From contig NC_090129.1 in assembly GCF_040581485.1 (NCBI RefSeq), forward strand, positions 6,310,501 to 6,374,500: 64,000 bases of DNA, written 5' to 3'. How positions within the stretch are numbered: the stretch's first letter is position 1; the number at the start of each line of letters is the position of its first letter. The stretch is from Linepithema humile. Its lineage: Eukaryota; Arthropoda; Insecta; Hymenoptera; Formicidae. The notes under the pieces were generated by a model. It was not told the DNA's origin and did not search any database. It worked only from the letters and a program-made list of their open reading frames with translations. This document shows positions 13,801 to 28,010 of the stretch, piece by piece. The translations under genes and the position numbers were made by a program.

Positions 13801-16800
13801 TTACGGCGACTGTTGCACGAGGTTGCGATTGCTAAGCACGTAGCGTTTGTAAAGTATTTAACCGATATTGTGGTTGCGATGGAAATACAACTTGTACAAA
13901 GTTTAATCGTAAAAGATCGAAAAAAAAAACTATTAACTAAACCACTAAATTACAGTCTCTTTTGTCGGCTTTTATTAAAACTACAATTTTTTCTGACTCA
14001 GAAAAGTTGCATAATCTGTGAATTGATTTACAAACTGTGCAATAATTTTTTCTTTTACACGACCGTTTCGATGCTGTTTAGAAAATTTGCCATTATTCTT
14101 ATGTTGTAAATATTTTTCTACTTTTATTCCTTAATCTTTTCAATCGAAATATATTCATAAACTTGACTCGAGTATTTCCGCGGCGACAACGCGTCGACGT
14201 GTTTTGTCGCGTGGCAACTGAACATAAACGATACACTCCGGGCGCGAAGTGTTCTCGCGTTCATTTTGTTACCGTAGGGATCGTCCACGGTGTACGGAGA
14301 ATTATCTAGGAGTTACCCTCTACATTAATGCGATGCCTGAGATGCGACAGCGGGATATTGTGCTACAAGCGGTATTTCCGCATTTGCGACACGTCCTGCA
14401 TGAACGCATTTATGACCCGAGAGATTTGGCCTTTCCGATACCGTGTCGTCCGATAATTCAGCATTTATTGCGCCACTGTGATACAACGTCCTGCTTATGA
14501 ATATTCCTTTGTGCGGACTATGGCTCTACAACCTCATTAATTCCTTCGATACAGCTATGTATCCGAGGACCGATCATGAACCGTGCGTTGCTGTACGTTG
14601 AGTAGACTCATCCTTCCTGTTACGTTATAATACGATAACGCTTTGAGTTAAAATTATATAAAATATTAAAGTTGAACATAAATTGAACACAGACATTGTT
14701 AAAGAAAAAACGGATAATATTAATGACAAAGTGTTTGTGAGGAAAAGTTAACGAACGAGAGGTAAAATTAATCACCGACGAGCTCGATTTAGAGCACAAC
14801 ACTTCGCATTTGAGTGTCCTTAGTCGAGGATCTCCGTTACGTAAAGGCAGCAAGGCTATAGATACTCGAAATATCACCAACGAGCGGCAAGTGCCGCTTA
14901 AATGAAGAGCAGCTCATTCATCGCGCAATCCCTGCCGGCAATTGCGCGTTAATTTCGTAAAATCGCGCAATCGTCGTTGCCGAGAGTGTTTCGCGACACG
15001 TCTCGCGCGCGCATACTTAAGGATAATGCATTGCTTCAAATTGCGTGGTACGTTAATCGCAGGTTGACGCGGCCGGTTGGAAAACGACATCAAAACTCGT
15101 CGCGCACGTTAATTGCATCGGATTTTAGCACATTCGCGCTATGCGACACACGGTTGGAGGGGGTTTCGTTTCACGGTGGATGAACTTTATGCGAACGAAG
15201 CGATTATAAACGCGACGATGTTTTTCGTGAGGTCAAAAGCCGCCAATTTTAACGACGACATTTTACGAGATTGATATTGTTTTCGTCACGCCGTGTGGAA
15301 AAAAATCATGAATAGAAATGTGCAAAAACATATGCAAGAGCTGGACTGTCGCGCGGAAGTGTTTCCATATGCCTTCTTTAATGTTAAAATACTTTTTTTT
15401 CATAATTTCGTCGATAATTGTTTTATAATGAAAAAAATCTCTAAAAGGAAAAACATTTTTTCGTATAATGCATATTTATAGAGGTCTGTCGGGCACCGAT
15501 TGTGTAAATTGCGTTGTAATAACATACCCGTGCATGTCAGGGTTAATAACGATCCGAACGATCGCTTTTTTACTTTATTTTTTTTTTTATTAATGATGTT
15601 AACGAGGCCAGAGAGTATCGGCGTTCACAAAGCCAGAGCTAAATGGATAGACAAGGTTTCCTTTGATGCGGGACAAGGTCCTACGATCGGCAAATGAAAG
15701 AATGATACGTTTGATAAAACCAGCGTAATTTCCATTTTGCAAAATCATTTTCCCGGAAATATATATTTAAAAATGAGAAAGAGAGAGCAGACTAATTTTT
15801 CTGTCTGATTAAAATAAAAGCTGCATATTGTACAGTGCGTAATTTCAACTCCCAACTGTCCGACAGTAGTGGGAGTATATTCTGTGATATCTTCTTGTGA
15901 GGACGATTATGAGATCCGCTAACGTTAGCTCTCTAAAGACGTAATTTCTCCGGAATGTAATTTACTAATTGTAATGAATCAAGTAATTATATATTTCATT
16001 AAACATGGTTAGCGCACGCAACTAGGTTGGCTCTTGAAACGCACGTTCAATCGTAATGAGTATTATAATATTACGATTCATCAGTATAGTGGAAGTAAAA
16101 TTAAATTTATTAATCTTTATACTCATTATGCCAAATTGTAGGAATATTCATAATTATTTTATATTGTTTCATTGAAAGATATACATTGTTACCGTAAAAT
16201 TAATAACACGATTGTAATAAAAATGTTTTTGACGAATCGACGATGCATGCAACAATTGTAACGATTAAATTTAGCTGTAATTTGCAGAATAGTTGCAGAA
16301 TCATTGCCGATCGAATCGTTGCGGACGCAAAGCCGTAACGATTATCTCACGCGTTATTCCGTCCGAGCGGTCGAAATGGCAATAGTTAATTAATTAACGA
16401 TTAATCGATTGTGGTCGCGCAATGGACGCGCGCGCATGTTTTGCCATATATAGATGGCAGTTTCGATCGTTCAATGACTGAAGCATTCTAGCGTGCATCG
16501 ATTGATTACGTCCTACATGCACCAAGCTGCAGATCGTTAACTTTGAACATTTCACAAATGCAAATCAAATTGCATTAATTAATGAATTATATTAGATTTC
16601 CGGCGACCTCGTTTCCTATTATACGACACGGAAATAGAAAGTAACTTACAATTTGTACAAATTATAACAGTATTATCTTTTCGATGGTATCTCTACACAG
16701 ATTCTAGCCGCATAATTAGCGCTAAATACTCGTCGCAGTCTAATTTCTACTTCAAGTTTAAATTAAATGCGGTATTTATATTAGATTAATAAATTTCGAA

Positions 16801-19800
16801 ATTATAATCAACGCTAAATGCACGAGGAGAATGGAAGTCGTGTACTTTATATATATATATATATATACATATATACCATATTTATATATACGTCTTAATT
16901 GAAACTTGTAATTTAAACAAAGACGAAAATTACTAACCAAAGGAAAAGCGTTAGCTGCCTTCACGATTCTGTCCTGAAAATTTATTAAATTCTTTCCAAG
17001 TGTATAAAATATCAAATTATTTACGTTAAAAATGAAAATTATTCAACTACTAATAGTATGAATATTTATTGAAGAAAATCCGCAACTTCGTGAAGTTCCG
17101 CTAATTTCGTGAAGTAGAATTTTCATACGTGAAAAACTGGAAAGAAAACAAACACGTCACACGACTGTCACTAATTGCCTTGATGTAGCGGCCCGTAAAA
17201 TAATAGAGTAAGCATTATATAATACACAAAACTTCTCGAAATATTTTTTCGAACGTGTTTTTAATGCGAATGAAACGTGAAATGTCCGCGGCCCACTCGA
17301 AACTTTTCGATCTTTCCCGCAAAAGAGGTCGTGCCGGGATTGAAGGCAGAACCAGGAGCGCTTTTACGATAAAAATCGCGCATTCGACATGACGGAACGG
17401 GAAGAGGCGATCCGTAAAACGACCGGAGGACCCTCACCTGCGCCGGAACTCGTTCCGTCCGAAGTACATGCTAAGGGCGTACTCGAGAGTTTTGCTTGCG
17501 ATCCTGACTGCCGCAATTCCGACTTGACGGAAGATTCGACATTAATCGTGCGTAACGACCGAAATCTTTCTCTTTCGTGTCTCTCTTACTTTCGAGCGTG
17601 AAAAAATAAACGTGTGGCTAATTCCTTTACATTTGACGGAAGCTTTCTGAGATCTATCTCATTGTCAGCAATAGCATTGATTGTTTCCGAATCTTTCGCT
17701 AAATCATGGTTTGCTAAGTCATTTTGTAACTTTATATATTTTCAATTACAATACTTTTTAATTCGTAATTAATACGTAATTATCGGATAAATAATCTAAT
17801 TATTATCTGAAATTTACTAACGTTCAATTTTGAACGCTAAGTATTCTACATGTTTTACATTTTGCATTATAAAAAATAAAAAATTTTATAGCTGTATGTA
17901 ATATTACATAATATTAATTCCAAGAGTTAGGTAACAAAATCTAGATTGCAACTTTGACAAATCGGCTTTATTATCTACGGATTGGAGTCTCGTTATCTTT
18001 TGCTTTTGCAAGCACAGTTAAATCTCGCGCATATAGCTTAATTTGGATATATTGGCATTGGAAGAATATTATATATAACGAATATTCTACTGCGTTTATT
18101 TTTGTTCACGTTAAGGCAGTCGAGAAACTGCCGAAAGGTTGCGATCATCGCAGAGATTGTAAAAGCATCGAAGAATCGATGACGTCCAAGAAGACTAGAA
18201 AAGAACAATGTTGTAAAAGCAAACAGGTTTAAAAATTGACATTATCAGTCAGTAATGTGAAAAATAAGAAGGTTCAATCAACATTAAATTCTTTTAACAG
18301 AAAACACTACATCTCAAGGCAAACAAATAATTGTCGTTACACGCTCTACAACATAAATTTATGAGAAATAAAGTACTGGGAAAATATTTTTTTCCAATAA
18401 TTTTAGAAGAAAATTATTAGAATAAAAAGCAAAACTGAACAAACAATGCCCATTATTGGATGCACCAAAGAGGACAATTGCAAAAGAGATGCATTTCTAA
18501 AATCCAGACAACTCGCTGCTGAACGTGCTACAGGTTTGTTACATTGTGATTTAATTCTACAAAAGCAATACTTATCGATGAAGATATTATTTCCCATGAC
18601 GTTAGAACGAATCAAACCATACAACTATTGTTATCATGAAACTAGAAAACCCACATAAACAAGAGAAAAGCACCGATCCGCGCAAGATTGCAGAAGCGGC
18701 GGTTTTATCAAGCGTGACCTCGGATTTGCCCGGAAATCCTGACGACGTAGCGCGTCACGCAGCCGGAAATAAACATCTGGGTGAGCGAGCAGCAGCTGCC
18801 GCACTCGAGGATCCAATTGCAGTTGCGCAGAAGGATAGCGTGGAAATCCCGCAAGCAACGACGACGGCTCCCGAGACAATTGTCCAGGCCCAACAAGCTG
18901 GCGTTTCAGAATTATCGGTCGACGGCGAGGAAACAAGAACCGAGAATCAGCGCGCAGCTCGGAAAATCCCAGATACGGAGCTTCGCAGGAGTCAAGACGG
19001 GGTCTGAAGCTCTCAACAAAAAGCCCGAGCGAAAATCAACGTTTAACGCTAATTTGGTATTCTCCGCGCTTCGATAGCCGGAGGCGGCCAAGTAAGGTTC
19101 TTCGATATAGCAAAAAGACAATGGAAGCTTTCCCGTCACGGATAACGTCGTTTGCTTTAATATCTTTTTTTTTTGACAGTTTAACGAGCTATTAACTGAG
19201 TTACGATTTCTTAATTGCGTTTGACATATTTTTTCGAAAAAGAACGTATCACTTTATATTTCTTGTGCATCAAGTATTTCTTTGATCAATTTGCGACAAC
19301 TTTTGAATGCATTTTTCTCAAGTAAATTTGGCATTTACTTTCCAATATATGTATATTGGATATTATACTTATGTAATCATTAGAATAATTAGAAATTGAC
19401 TTCTGAAAAGTATTTTGGGGATTTTTGAAGAAATAGGAAAGTAGGACGCGCGATGAACAATGAATATAATTTTCTTTTCTCTTCAAAAGTTCTTCTACTT
19501 TCCTTCAACTTTCTAATTGGAACATGAACTTAGGTTGCTTCAACTGCTTGCCTTCGTCGTAGCTCGCGAAAGCAAGCTGTTTTTTTTATCTCGCATCTCC
19601 GTTTCTGTAGCCGGTATCGTTTTACTTCGTCCGTGGCCCTAATTACATCCTCGTCCGAAGCCGATTCGATCCACGTGAAGCCGATTCCAACCGGTTTCGA
19701 GCCTTCGCAAAAAACAAGCAGATACGAAAAGAAATACCCTCTTTACTTAACGACGGATTAAAGGGGGAGAGCGTCGAGTCGCTAGGGTAAATTTGCCAAC

Positions 19801-22800
19801 TACTCGAGTAATTAAGGGCATCCCAATTGGGAATTCTGGGTCGCTTCCCCGTCTCCCCATCACAAGAGCGGAGAGAAATAGAAAAGGAACGAAGAGGGAC
19901 GCACCAAGTCACTCGCCAAACTCGTCCTGAACAAACTTCCGCTGTCTTCCACGCCATTATATTGCGATGAGGAGATCAGGACGGAGATCTTCCAACTAAC
20001 AATAACTCGACGACGACGACGACGGCGGTTTCGATTGACGTAAGCGGTAATATCGAGAAGCTACATCCCAATGAAAAGCACGCAAATGATTGCCCTCCCC
20101 TGATTGTTTTGATTACCGGCATGATGGAGGACGAAGGTAAAGTCAAGTCGACTGCGATACCGAAATATCTCAATTTCTGAAAGATCCTCGCGGGTCAAGC
20201 GCGTTCCATTTATTGATTACTTGCTAGGCGACTTTGGATGTTGAACGCTCGTGTAATCGACCGCAGTTTCGAGGAGTGTGAGTTAGTTGGGGAGCAAGAT
20301 TGAGTATAGGGTTGGGATATCCATTAGTGACATACATTATCTTCTTTGATTTTAATTGAAAGTCGCAAGTCAAGCAGCAAATAATATTTAATTGCATCTT
20401 GAAAATTGTTAAAACATAAAATAGCGCATATCATCAAATGCAAGATATAACAAAAATTTGTTGCAAATAAAAATCGCACTATGCGTAACGTGAATTCTGA
20501 TAGCAATCTGTGGTTGGCAATTGATCGAATCGATCGCGCACAATCAATTTTGATGGTAAATTTACGCTGGCACTAGAATTGAACGATATGAAGGAGGCGA
20601 GTCGTTTGAAATGTTCCGTATGTTTCTGCAGAATCAGTCGCGCATCAGACTGTCGATTCCGAGACGATAAAATCAGAAATGCCAGATGGCGTGGAAAACT
20701 CCTCGTTATGGACTGCGATTGAAGATACGCAAGGGGACGGCTCGGCGGAGTCAGTCATCGACGAAGGATGCGAGCTTGACGAGGAGAAAAACGAAAGTGA
20801 GATCGTGAACATCAATTTCGGAATATTTTGTCGTAATCAAATATCTCGCGATTGAACGGATATTATTTACATGTCAGAATAGTAGATTGATGCGAAAAGA
20901 GAAAGAATTTTTATATGAGAAAATAATATCAAACACATTTCCATTGTTAACGCACGTGAAAGCGAAAAATTATAACTCGCATGTGTTTATTGATGGAGAA
21001 TTCATATCGGATTGATAGATGGATTTACATATAATTACATTGATCCGTTAAATACGGGTCCTGTAACGCAACTTTTTCTCTTACCGCAGTATTTTCTCTT
21101 CGTTCACAGGATACCAAACAGCCGTATTTACATTGGCCACGTTTGCCGCAGTTTTCGTGCTCTACGTGTACGTGGTATACAACTTGAGCAGCCCACCCAC
21201 TTTGTTCCATATTTAATTAACTAATCCAAAGATGATACAATACGTATCTTGCGAAAGCTACCGAGTTGCGCGAAATGCGAAACTATTTAAACAACGGGAA
21301 ATATTAAGAATTTACTGCCAATAATTTTCCTTTAATATTAAATGCATCTAATATTAGAAGCAGTTAATGAAATATCATAATAATGAATAATAATTGGTTA
21401 TAAAATTTCGCTTTACAGGAAAAAATTAGTTTTTTACAATATTTTATTACTATCTTTTCCTAGATTTTAGAATTTTTTTAGCTGCATTAAATCTTTTATT
21501 GCTATGTTTAAGCATTATGACACCGATGTTGATTTCTTAACACTTCTGCGAATTTCTAAATAAAAATGATTTAATCAATTTGTTGGTCGACGTCGCCTAC
21601 TTTTCAGGAATTAATTAAATTTCTGGCATGCTCTGACAGAGAGCGACGGTCCCTTAGCTCGTTGCATGATATACACGTATAATCTTATCTCTCCTTTGTC
21701 TGTCTCTCTCTCTTTCTCTTTCTCCCTCTAAGACATAAAAAGATATTGTGTCGCAGTAAATCTTGCCCCTACACATCTGAACTCAGAATTATATTTGAAA
21801 ATATGTTCCGAACGTTTGCAATAGACTTCGTGATCGGATTTATCGCTGTGTGTAGTACACGCTGTCACTTTTCTCGGTATAAAAGAGAACGTTTTTGTCG
21901 ACAAGATATTAGCATAGCATTTGAATATATAGCTAATATCGCACGATATGATACTCAGTGCGACGCATTTTTCTTACTTCGCAACGAGTATTAAAACAAC
22001 TTTATAGCTTTTTGTGAAAGGTGTTACCGTAAGACCCGCATGTAAAACGTCAAAGAGAAAAAGGAATCGACTTTGCGAGGAGTCGAGACCGCTTTCTTGC
22101 GGATAAAGGATTACTTTACCCGTGTAATGTGGGCTGAAGCGATACGGAGAGACGGCTCGGTGGCTCTTTGATTAAAAAGAGCGCTGCTCTTGGTGTGCTT
22201 TTTCCATTTGCATTTCCATTTCGTAAGATTGCGAGACAAGGTGAAGTAGCAGTGGCCTCATCCCGATACACGGCGCTGTGTAGTTTTTCTTTTATCATAC
22301 ATGTGTAATATCGTTATCACAAAGAAGAGAGGCAATGTCGAGGATTCGAGTGCGCCTCTTGGAATCCTTGAAATTCGAATCAATCCAATTTGTATTCTCT
22401 ATATCAGCCTCAGACAGTGTAGTACAATATTTACACGCACGTTTATGTGTGATATTATCATTCTGTAGATGCTTCCTCTTGCGATATAATCGCAATCGCA
22501 AAAAATATTTCAATATTCTCGAATTTTTTTTTCAACCACCGAAGATATAAGAATCGCAGATATTAAAATTCTCGTTCGATATTAAAACCTGCCGCTTTCA
22601 ATCAACGAGATGCCGGAAACGTAGAGAAACTATCGCGTACATATTGGCGTGTATTTCTATATTTTAGCCTCGTGGCGAGCTCACGACGGACGAAATAGAC
22701 GGCGCATTTGGATTTGAAATTACCACTTAGGCTCCCGCGGATTGGGTTAAATTGCAATTTCTGCCGTGGCGAGAGCTACCATCCTGAATTATTAGATTAC

Positions 22801-25800
22801 AGCGTCTGCGATGACACTTTTCGTGTAAATGCATGTTTGCGGGTTTCTCAATACTTGATCAAGCCCGCCGACGTGTAAAATGTGTGACATTCTTGCTTAC
22901 ATCTTTTTCATCTGGTGAATAAACTAGTTATTGGTGGTACAAGCAGAATAACCATAACTTTATATGAAACAAAAATAAATGAGAAATCTCTAATTAATTT
23001 AAGGGAATTTTCTAGTTTGGAGGTTTCAAAAAATCGATTTTTTTTGCATTTTCTGAATCTTTTATGTATTTAAAATATGTGTGCAAAAGGATTTTTCGAA
23101 ATTCGAAAAATTCTCGGAATTGCACGCTATTGAATGGAGCGAAGCATAGAGACAAAATCCGTGCGCAAACTACAATATATTTAATGCAAAAAGTCAGTAC
23201 TTTAATATCTCTTTTTATTTCCTTAAAAAAGTTACTAAAAATTACCTATTTTTTGGCCGTCTAAAAAGTAGAAATCCTCCTTAATAACACTTTAAATTAT
23301 TTCGTAATATATAGAAATTATTAATTGATATGTGTTGTGTTATATTCTCGTGTCTCTCAACTTATCTTCTTATAATTTAAATGTAAATTTTATTATACGT
23401 AGATATACGTTTTATTTTTTAATGAAATATATGGATACTTTTTGAATTAATCTAAATTGTGCAAAAGATTATATCAGGTTATTGCAAGTGAAATACTTAT
23501 CAGCTTACGAGATGTAATATGTTTCAGACAACAATGCGTACGTGGAACAATGAAAACTAGTCAGATAAAATTCAAACGAGAAATTTTTTATGAGTATATA
23601 ATCGTTTTACGTTCTAGTATAAGCAGAATTCACTGCAAAATGTACATATCGAGCTTGCTGATATTTTATTACACAGCATCCATCAATGCTTTGCAATCTT
23701 GATATGGTTATGCTTTATATTACGATTGTTACAAACAAAATTGTGTCAAAGATTGCTATCATCGTTAAACACTTTATCTATAGTTTGACAGTACTTGAAT
23801 GATACAGTTGCATGAATAGCTGTATTATGTTGCAGCAAGGAAAAAAAACCTTTATTGTTTGCTGTCTATAATTTGAAAATTATTAACACTTTGATATTTT
23901 CCATGCAATCTGTTAAAACATTTATTATTAAAATTGCAATCACAAATATTGTGTCATCCTATATGTACATACAATATATCTGGAGACCGAGAACAATTTT
24001 ATAATTGTTTGATTCATATTTATCTCAATAATACAGATATGTTAACATTATTATTTTCCACTTTTATACACGTAGGGGAAAATTTTGCGTAATCTGCTTT
24101 TATATCGATCATTTAATACACACATCTGTATTCTCATCGCACATACAGGCGTACAAACTCAAACACGCAAGTTTGCAAACCCAAGTCGCTTTGATACCCG
24201 AAACATAGCCGGATGGTAGCTGCAGTAATACGTAATATTACCGCTTTATTCGGTTGTTCGAGCGCGAACACGGAGATATTGGAGAAGCAAATGTATGCGG
24301 TAACTTATGGAACATATGGAGAATCATGTCCTACAGGCATCACGTATTATTAAATGCTCTCACTTTAATTCCATAAATTTGAAATGTGGAATTTGTGCAA
24401 ATCGCGTGACGATTTTAAATAAACTGTACGTCCTGTATAAAATGAAGTGCCCCAAAGAATAATGGCTATAAAGTGGTCACAGCTGAAACAACTGCCATCT
24501 GCTCGTGTATGTGTGCGTCACCGATATTTGAATGATAAATCAACGATAGTCCCCACAATGGGGATTTAGTGGTGGGGTCAGGCCGATTGTTTTCACTGTG
24601 GAAAGTAGCGGTCCTCGCGCACTGGTGAGACATCAGTATGCATCAGCAGTAGTGACGGTCGGAGTATTTGCTTCCGCGACCGCGTAGCAATCCCTGAAAG
24701 CCTTTAGCTCGCTATCGACGTGCATGCAGCTCTTTAAATCGCACCGATGGTTCGATTCGAACGACTTTGCGTATTGATGAATTTTTTAGTCGGTCGCCCA
24801 CGATGCTCTTTACAATTCTACGATCAGTTCTAAGAAAAGGGAAATATTTATTGCAGAAATCTGTACGCTGCTCGTGTACAGATGAAAATTCTAGTACGGT
24901 AAAACGACGCGTCGACCGCGCCAGAAAAACTGAGTTATCCCGGATTTATCTCAATGCACCATTTATTGCGGGATGCGATTTATGACCGGGAAGCGACTCT
25001 CTGCGTGGTTGAAAAGATTGGAGTTTGTTTTGAGAAAGGAACTCCGCGAAAACGAACAAACACCTCTTACTTTCGCGCAGACGACGTGTAATCCTTGCAC
25101 AGTCCGGCAATCTCGGTAACGTCATAATCCTCCTTTCATGGCAACTCTCACTCGAGAATTCCCATCGAAACAACCATGTTGCCCCACTCGGGATGCGCTT
25201 AAAAATGAACAGGCTGATGCTCTGCGCAAATATAAAATTCGCAACACAGCGGTTTCTTCGATGTACGATAGTCAGCAGGTTTCTCGAATATAAATACGAC
25301 ATATGTGGTATGTATTTCTCGCATATATCGTGTTTAATATAGTCAACCTAGTCAACCTGGCTTTTTTCATATTTAAAGAGACATAAAATATTTTTTATAT
25401 TTTTTTATTCGTATGGAACGAACGTTTCATCTATCATTATTGAAAAAAGCATAAATGGGAGAATATGCTGTTAAAAATGTAGCATACGAAACTAGATAGA
25501 ATATCGATAATGTTATTTAATAACTGTTTTAATACATCACAATTTTTCAACGAATAACTTAATAAAATAAATTAAAGTGCGATCTCGTATGAACATTTCG
25601 TAAATTTGATAATTATGAGTATATTCTTTAACTTTTTAATTTAACTTTAGCTATTTTTTTATTAATAAGCCAATTATATAAATATATCTTTGTGTATTGA
25701 GTTAAATATATTAAAAACTCCGTTATTATTAAATAACGAATAATTAATCTCATATTATCATCATAATTTCAACGTTTATTTAAATCGTTAAAAAAAGTAT

Positions 25801-27972
25801 AAATTTCTCTTATCATGAAAAGTGCTACTTAGCAATGATAAAGATGCAACTGCAGCGTCGGTGCACTTAAAACTTCCATTCTCTCTTTGCATATTCGCGA
25901 TTTAACGAACTGCGACACATACATAATATTTTCTGTGTCACACAATAAAAAGCTACAGCTACGTTAAATGGCGAAATTTCCATTGAAAACATAACTTCTA
26001 AAAAATATGGATTCAACTAAGCTCGATCGACATACGAATATTTCGAGATATATCTCGCCCCAGGGATCAGCTGCGATAATATCGTAGCACAAGTTGCCTT
26101 GTTGGGATTTCCGGAAACTCCTGCTTGTGCCTGCTCTCGAAACCGATGTTGATATCGGATACCTGATATACATGTTAAAGTTGGGAGATTTTATTTTTGT
26201 GAAGTAAACTCTCTTTAAATATTTACCACATATATATATATATATATATAAATAATATTTACCACACATATATATGCATATATAAGTATATAATACAATA
26301 AATATATAATTACGGCGAGCACTACGGCCTCTATATTATGCAAGCATTTATATGTATATATTGAAGCACGGGCATATATATACGAGCATATGAAACGGAA
26401 TATCTGATTAAATCGGCTGAAAATTGTTGCAATTGCGTCACACGGCTGTAGCACTATTATAATTATAACCACTCGCGATATCGCGATACCGCGACCGATA
26501 ACGTATGTTGTTTTTATTACCAGCGTAATGAGCGATTACAGATGATTCACGATTTTATCCGCAAAACGAGTATGGACAAATCCCGGCTTATAATTATTCC
26601 GTAACCGCATGTCTGTCATATGTAAAACAATGGTACCCAAATCGCGCGCTTTTCTATATTACGGAACAGAAATTAAACATATTTTTTTGTTGTGTAAATT
26701 TATGTGAATTTATTGCAAATTTTTTACTATTAGTTTCAGTAATTTCAAAATTTAATAATTCCAAGATATTCCAAAAGTAAAAAAGATATTGGAAGTGCGC
26801 TAAACTTTTTTACGGTCTAAAGATATTTTCAATTCAAAATTGTGGAAACTGATTTATAGGTTTACCGAGATTGACGTTTACTCGTTACGTCAGCGACAAC
26901 GAAATGTTTTACTTCCATTGCATATGTTGCATACATAGCATGTTCGGAAAAATTCCGAAATTAACAATATTACAATAAAGAAGCACAAAAGTTTAAAAAA
27001 ATTTTTTAAATATATTTTAAGGCAATAATATTTTTGAAAACGTTATGTTTTTTTTCAGAGAAACATTATTTTATAATAATTTAAAACTATTGTTTCTTGA
27101 TTTTTGAGAAAACAGGATCTTTAATTCTTTCATACTTTTTAATTTGTTAAATTTTCGCGGATTATTTTTTATATTTTAAACTTTTTAACTTTTTTAATAT
27201 CTGCATCGATGTCAATATTTATCGCGCATTTTTATAGTTTTTTTTTCTTTTTCCAAATTTTGTGCAACATTCCCGCTGAAACTTACGCAGGTTAATTTTG
27301 CGCGAAAGTCGAGAGAACAATTTTACGGAACTAAATAAACATTTTTTACACAGTTAAAAATAATTAAAAAAAAAATACAAAATAGGTTCAACTGCAATGA
27401 CGTGTTTGCAATTGAAAGTTCCTGTCATAGTTACGAAACAATTTTCGCTTACGGTAGCGATATTTTATCCGGGACATTCGCGAAAGAACGCTCAGCATGC
27501 GGTGCGCAGTATCTCCAAAAATCCCCGTTCGATGAGCAGCGCCGCACCGTCGTCACATAAAATTGAGACCGAGCGAATTTTGAATCTCCCTCGAGATTCC
27601 AGATCCCGTGATGGCGAGCAGGGGGGCGTTCCGCGATATATCTCCCCGTGGGCCGAGCGTGAATTCTCGCCGATGCAGTCATCGGCGGGCGGATCTACGG
27701 GGAACTTGCGGATTACGCGTTTTCTTTTTCTTCGCGGTTTCTCGGCGAGGTAAATCCTTATGAAAATAGGATTATAGTCCTATTTTCTCCGCTTAAAGAG
27801 GTATTTGTTCCACATTCATCTCTCGGACGTTCATCCCTGCGTTATATCGTTCCGTGCTATCTCGTTATCCCGCTTTTATAAGTCTTATCGTATGCGTCTT
27901 GTAATCGCGCACCTTGTCATACGTTGAAATATTGAAGTAAGTTTGCAATTTTATTTCGCAGACGGAGTTTTC

Positions 27973-28010
<38 letters not shown>

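Larger units (their letters stand above)
10223..17388 (+). other. Putative first intron of the nested gene
   Basis: 7.2 kb up to alternative first exon B (7.9 kb to exon 2). It holds ORFs of up to 148 codons (for example 11646-12020 and 13663-14109) with no coding character, one perfect inverted repeat and one TA microsatellite. Confidence 0.6.
21565..27300. other. AT-rich large-intron sequence after the nested gene
   Basis: No coding signal. It contains the TTAA-flanked element, a TA-repeat duplication at 26.2 kb and a moderately GC-rich segment near 24.55-25.2 kb. Confidence 0.7.

Noticed and set aside
19643..19957. 104-codon minus-strand ORF opposite nested intron 4
   Set aside because: It is the shadow of the plus-strand open block at 19611-19786 and has no splice or motif support.
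24721..24790. tRNA T-arm-like GGTTCGATTC
   Set aside because: No matching acceptor stem, D-arm or anticodon arm can be built around it.
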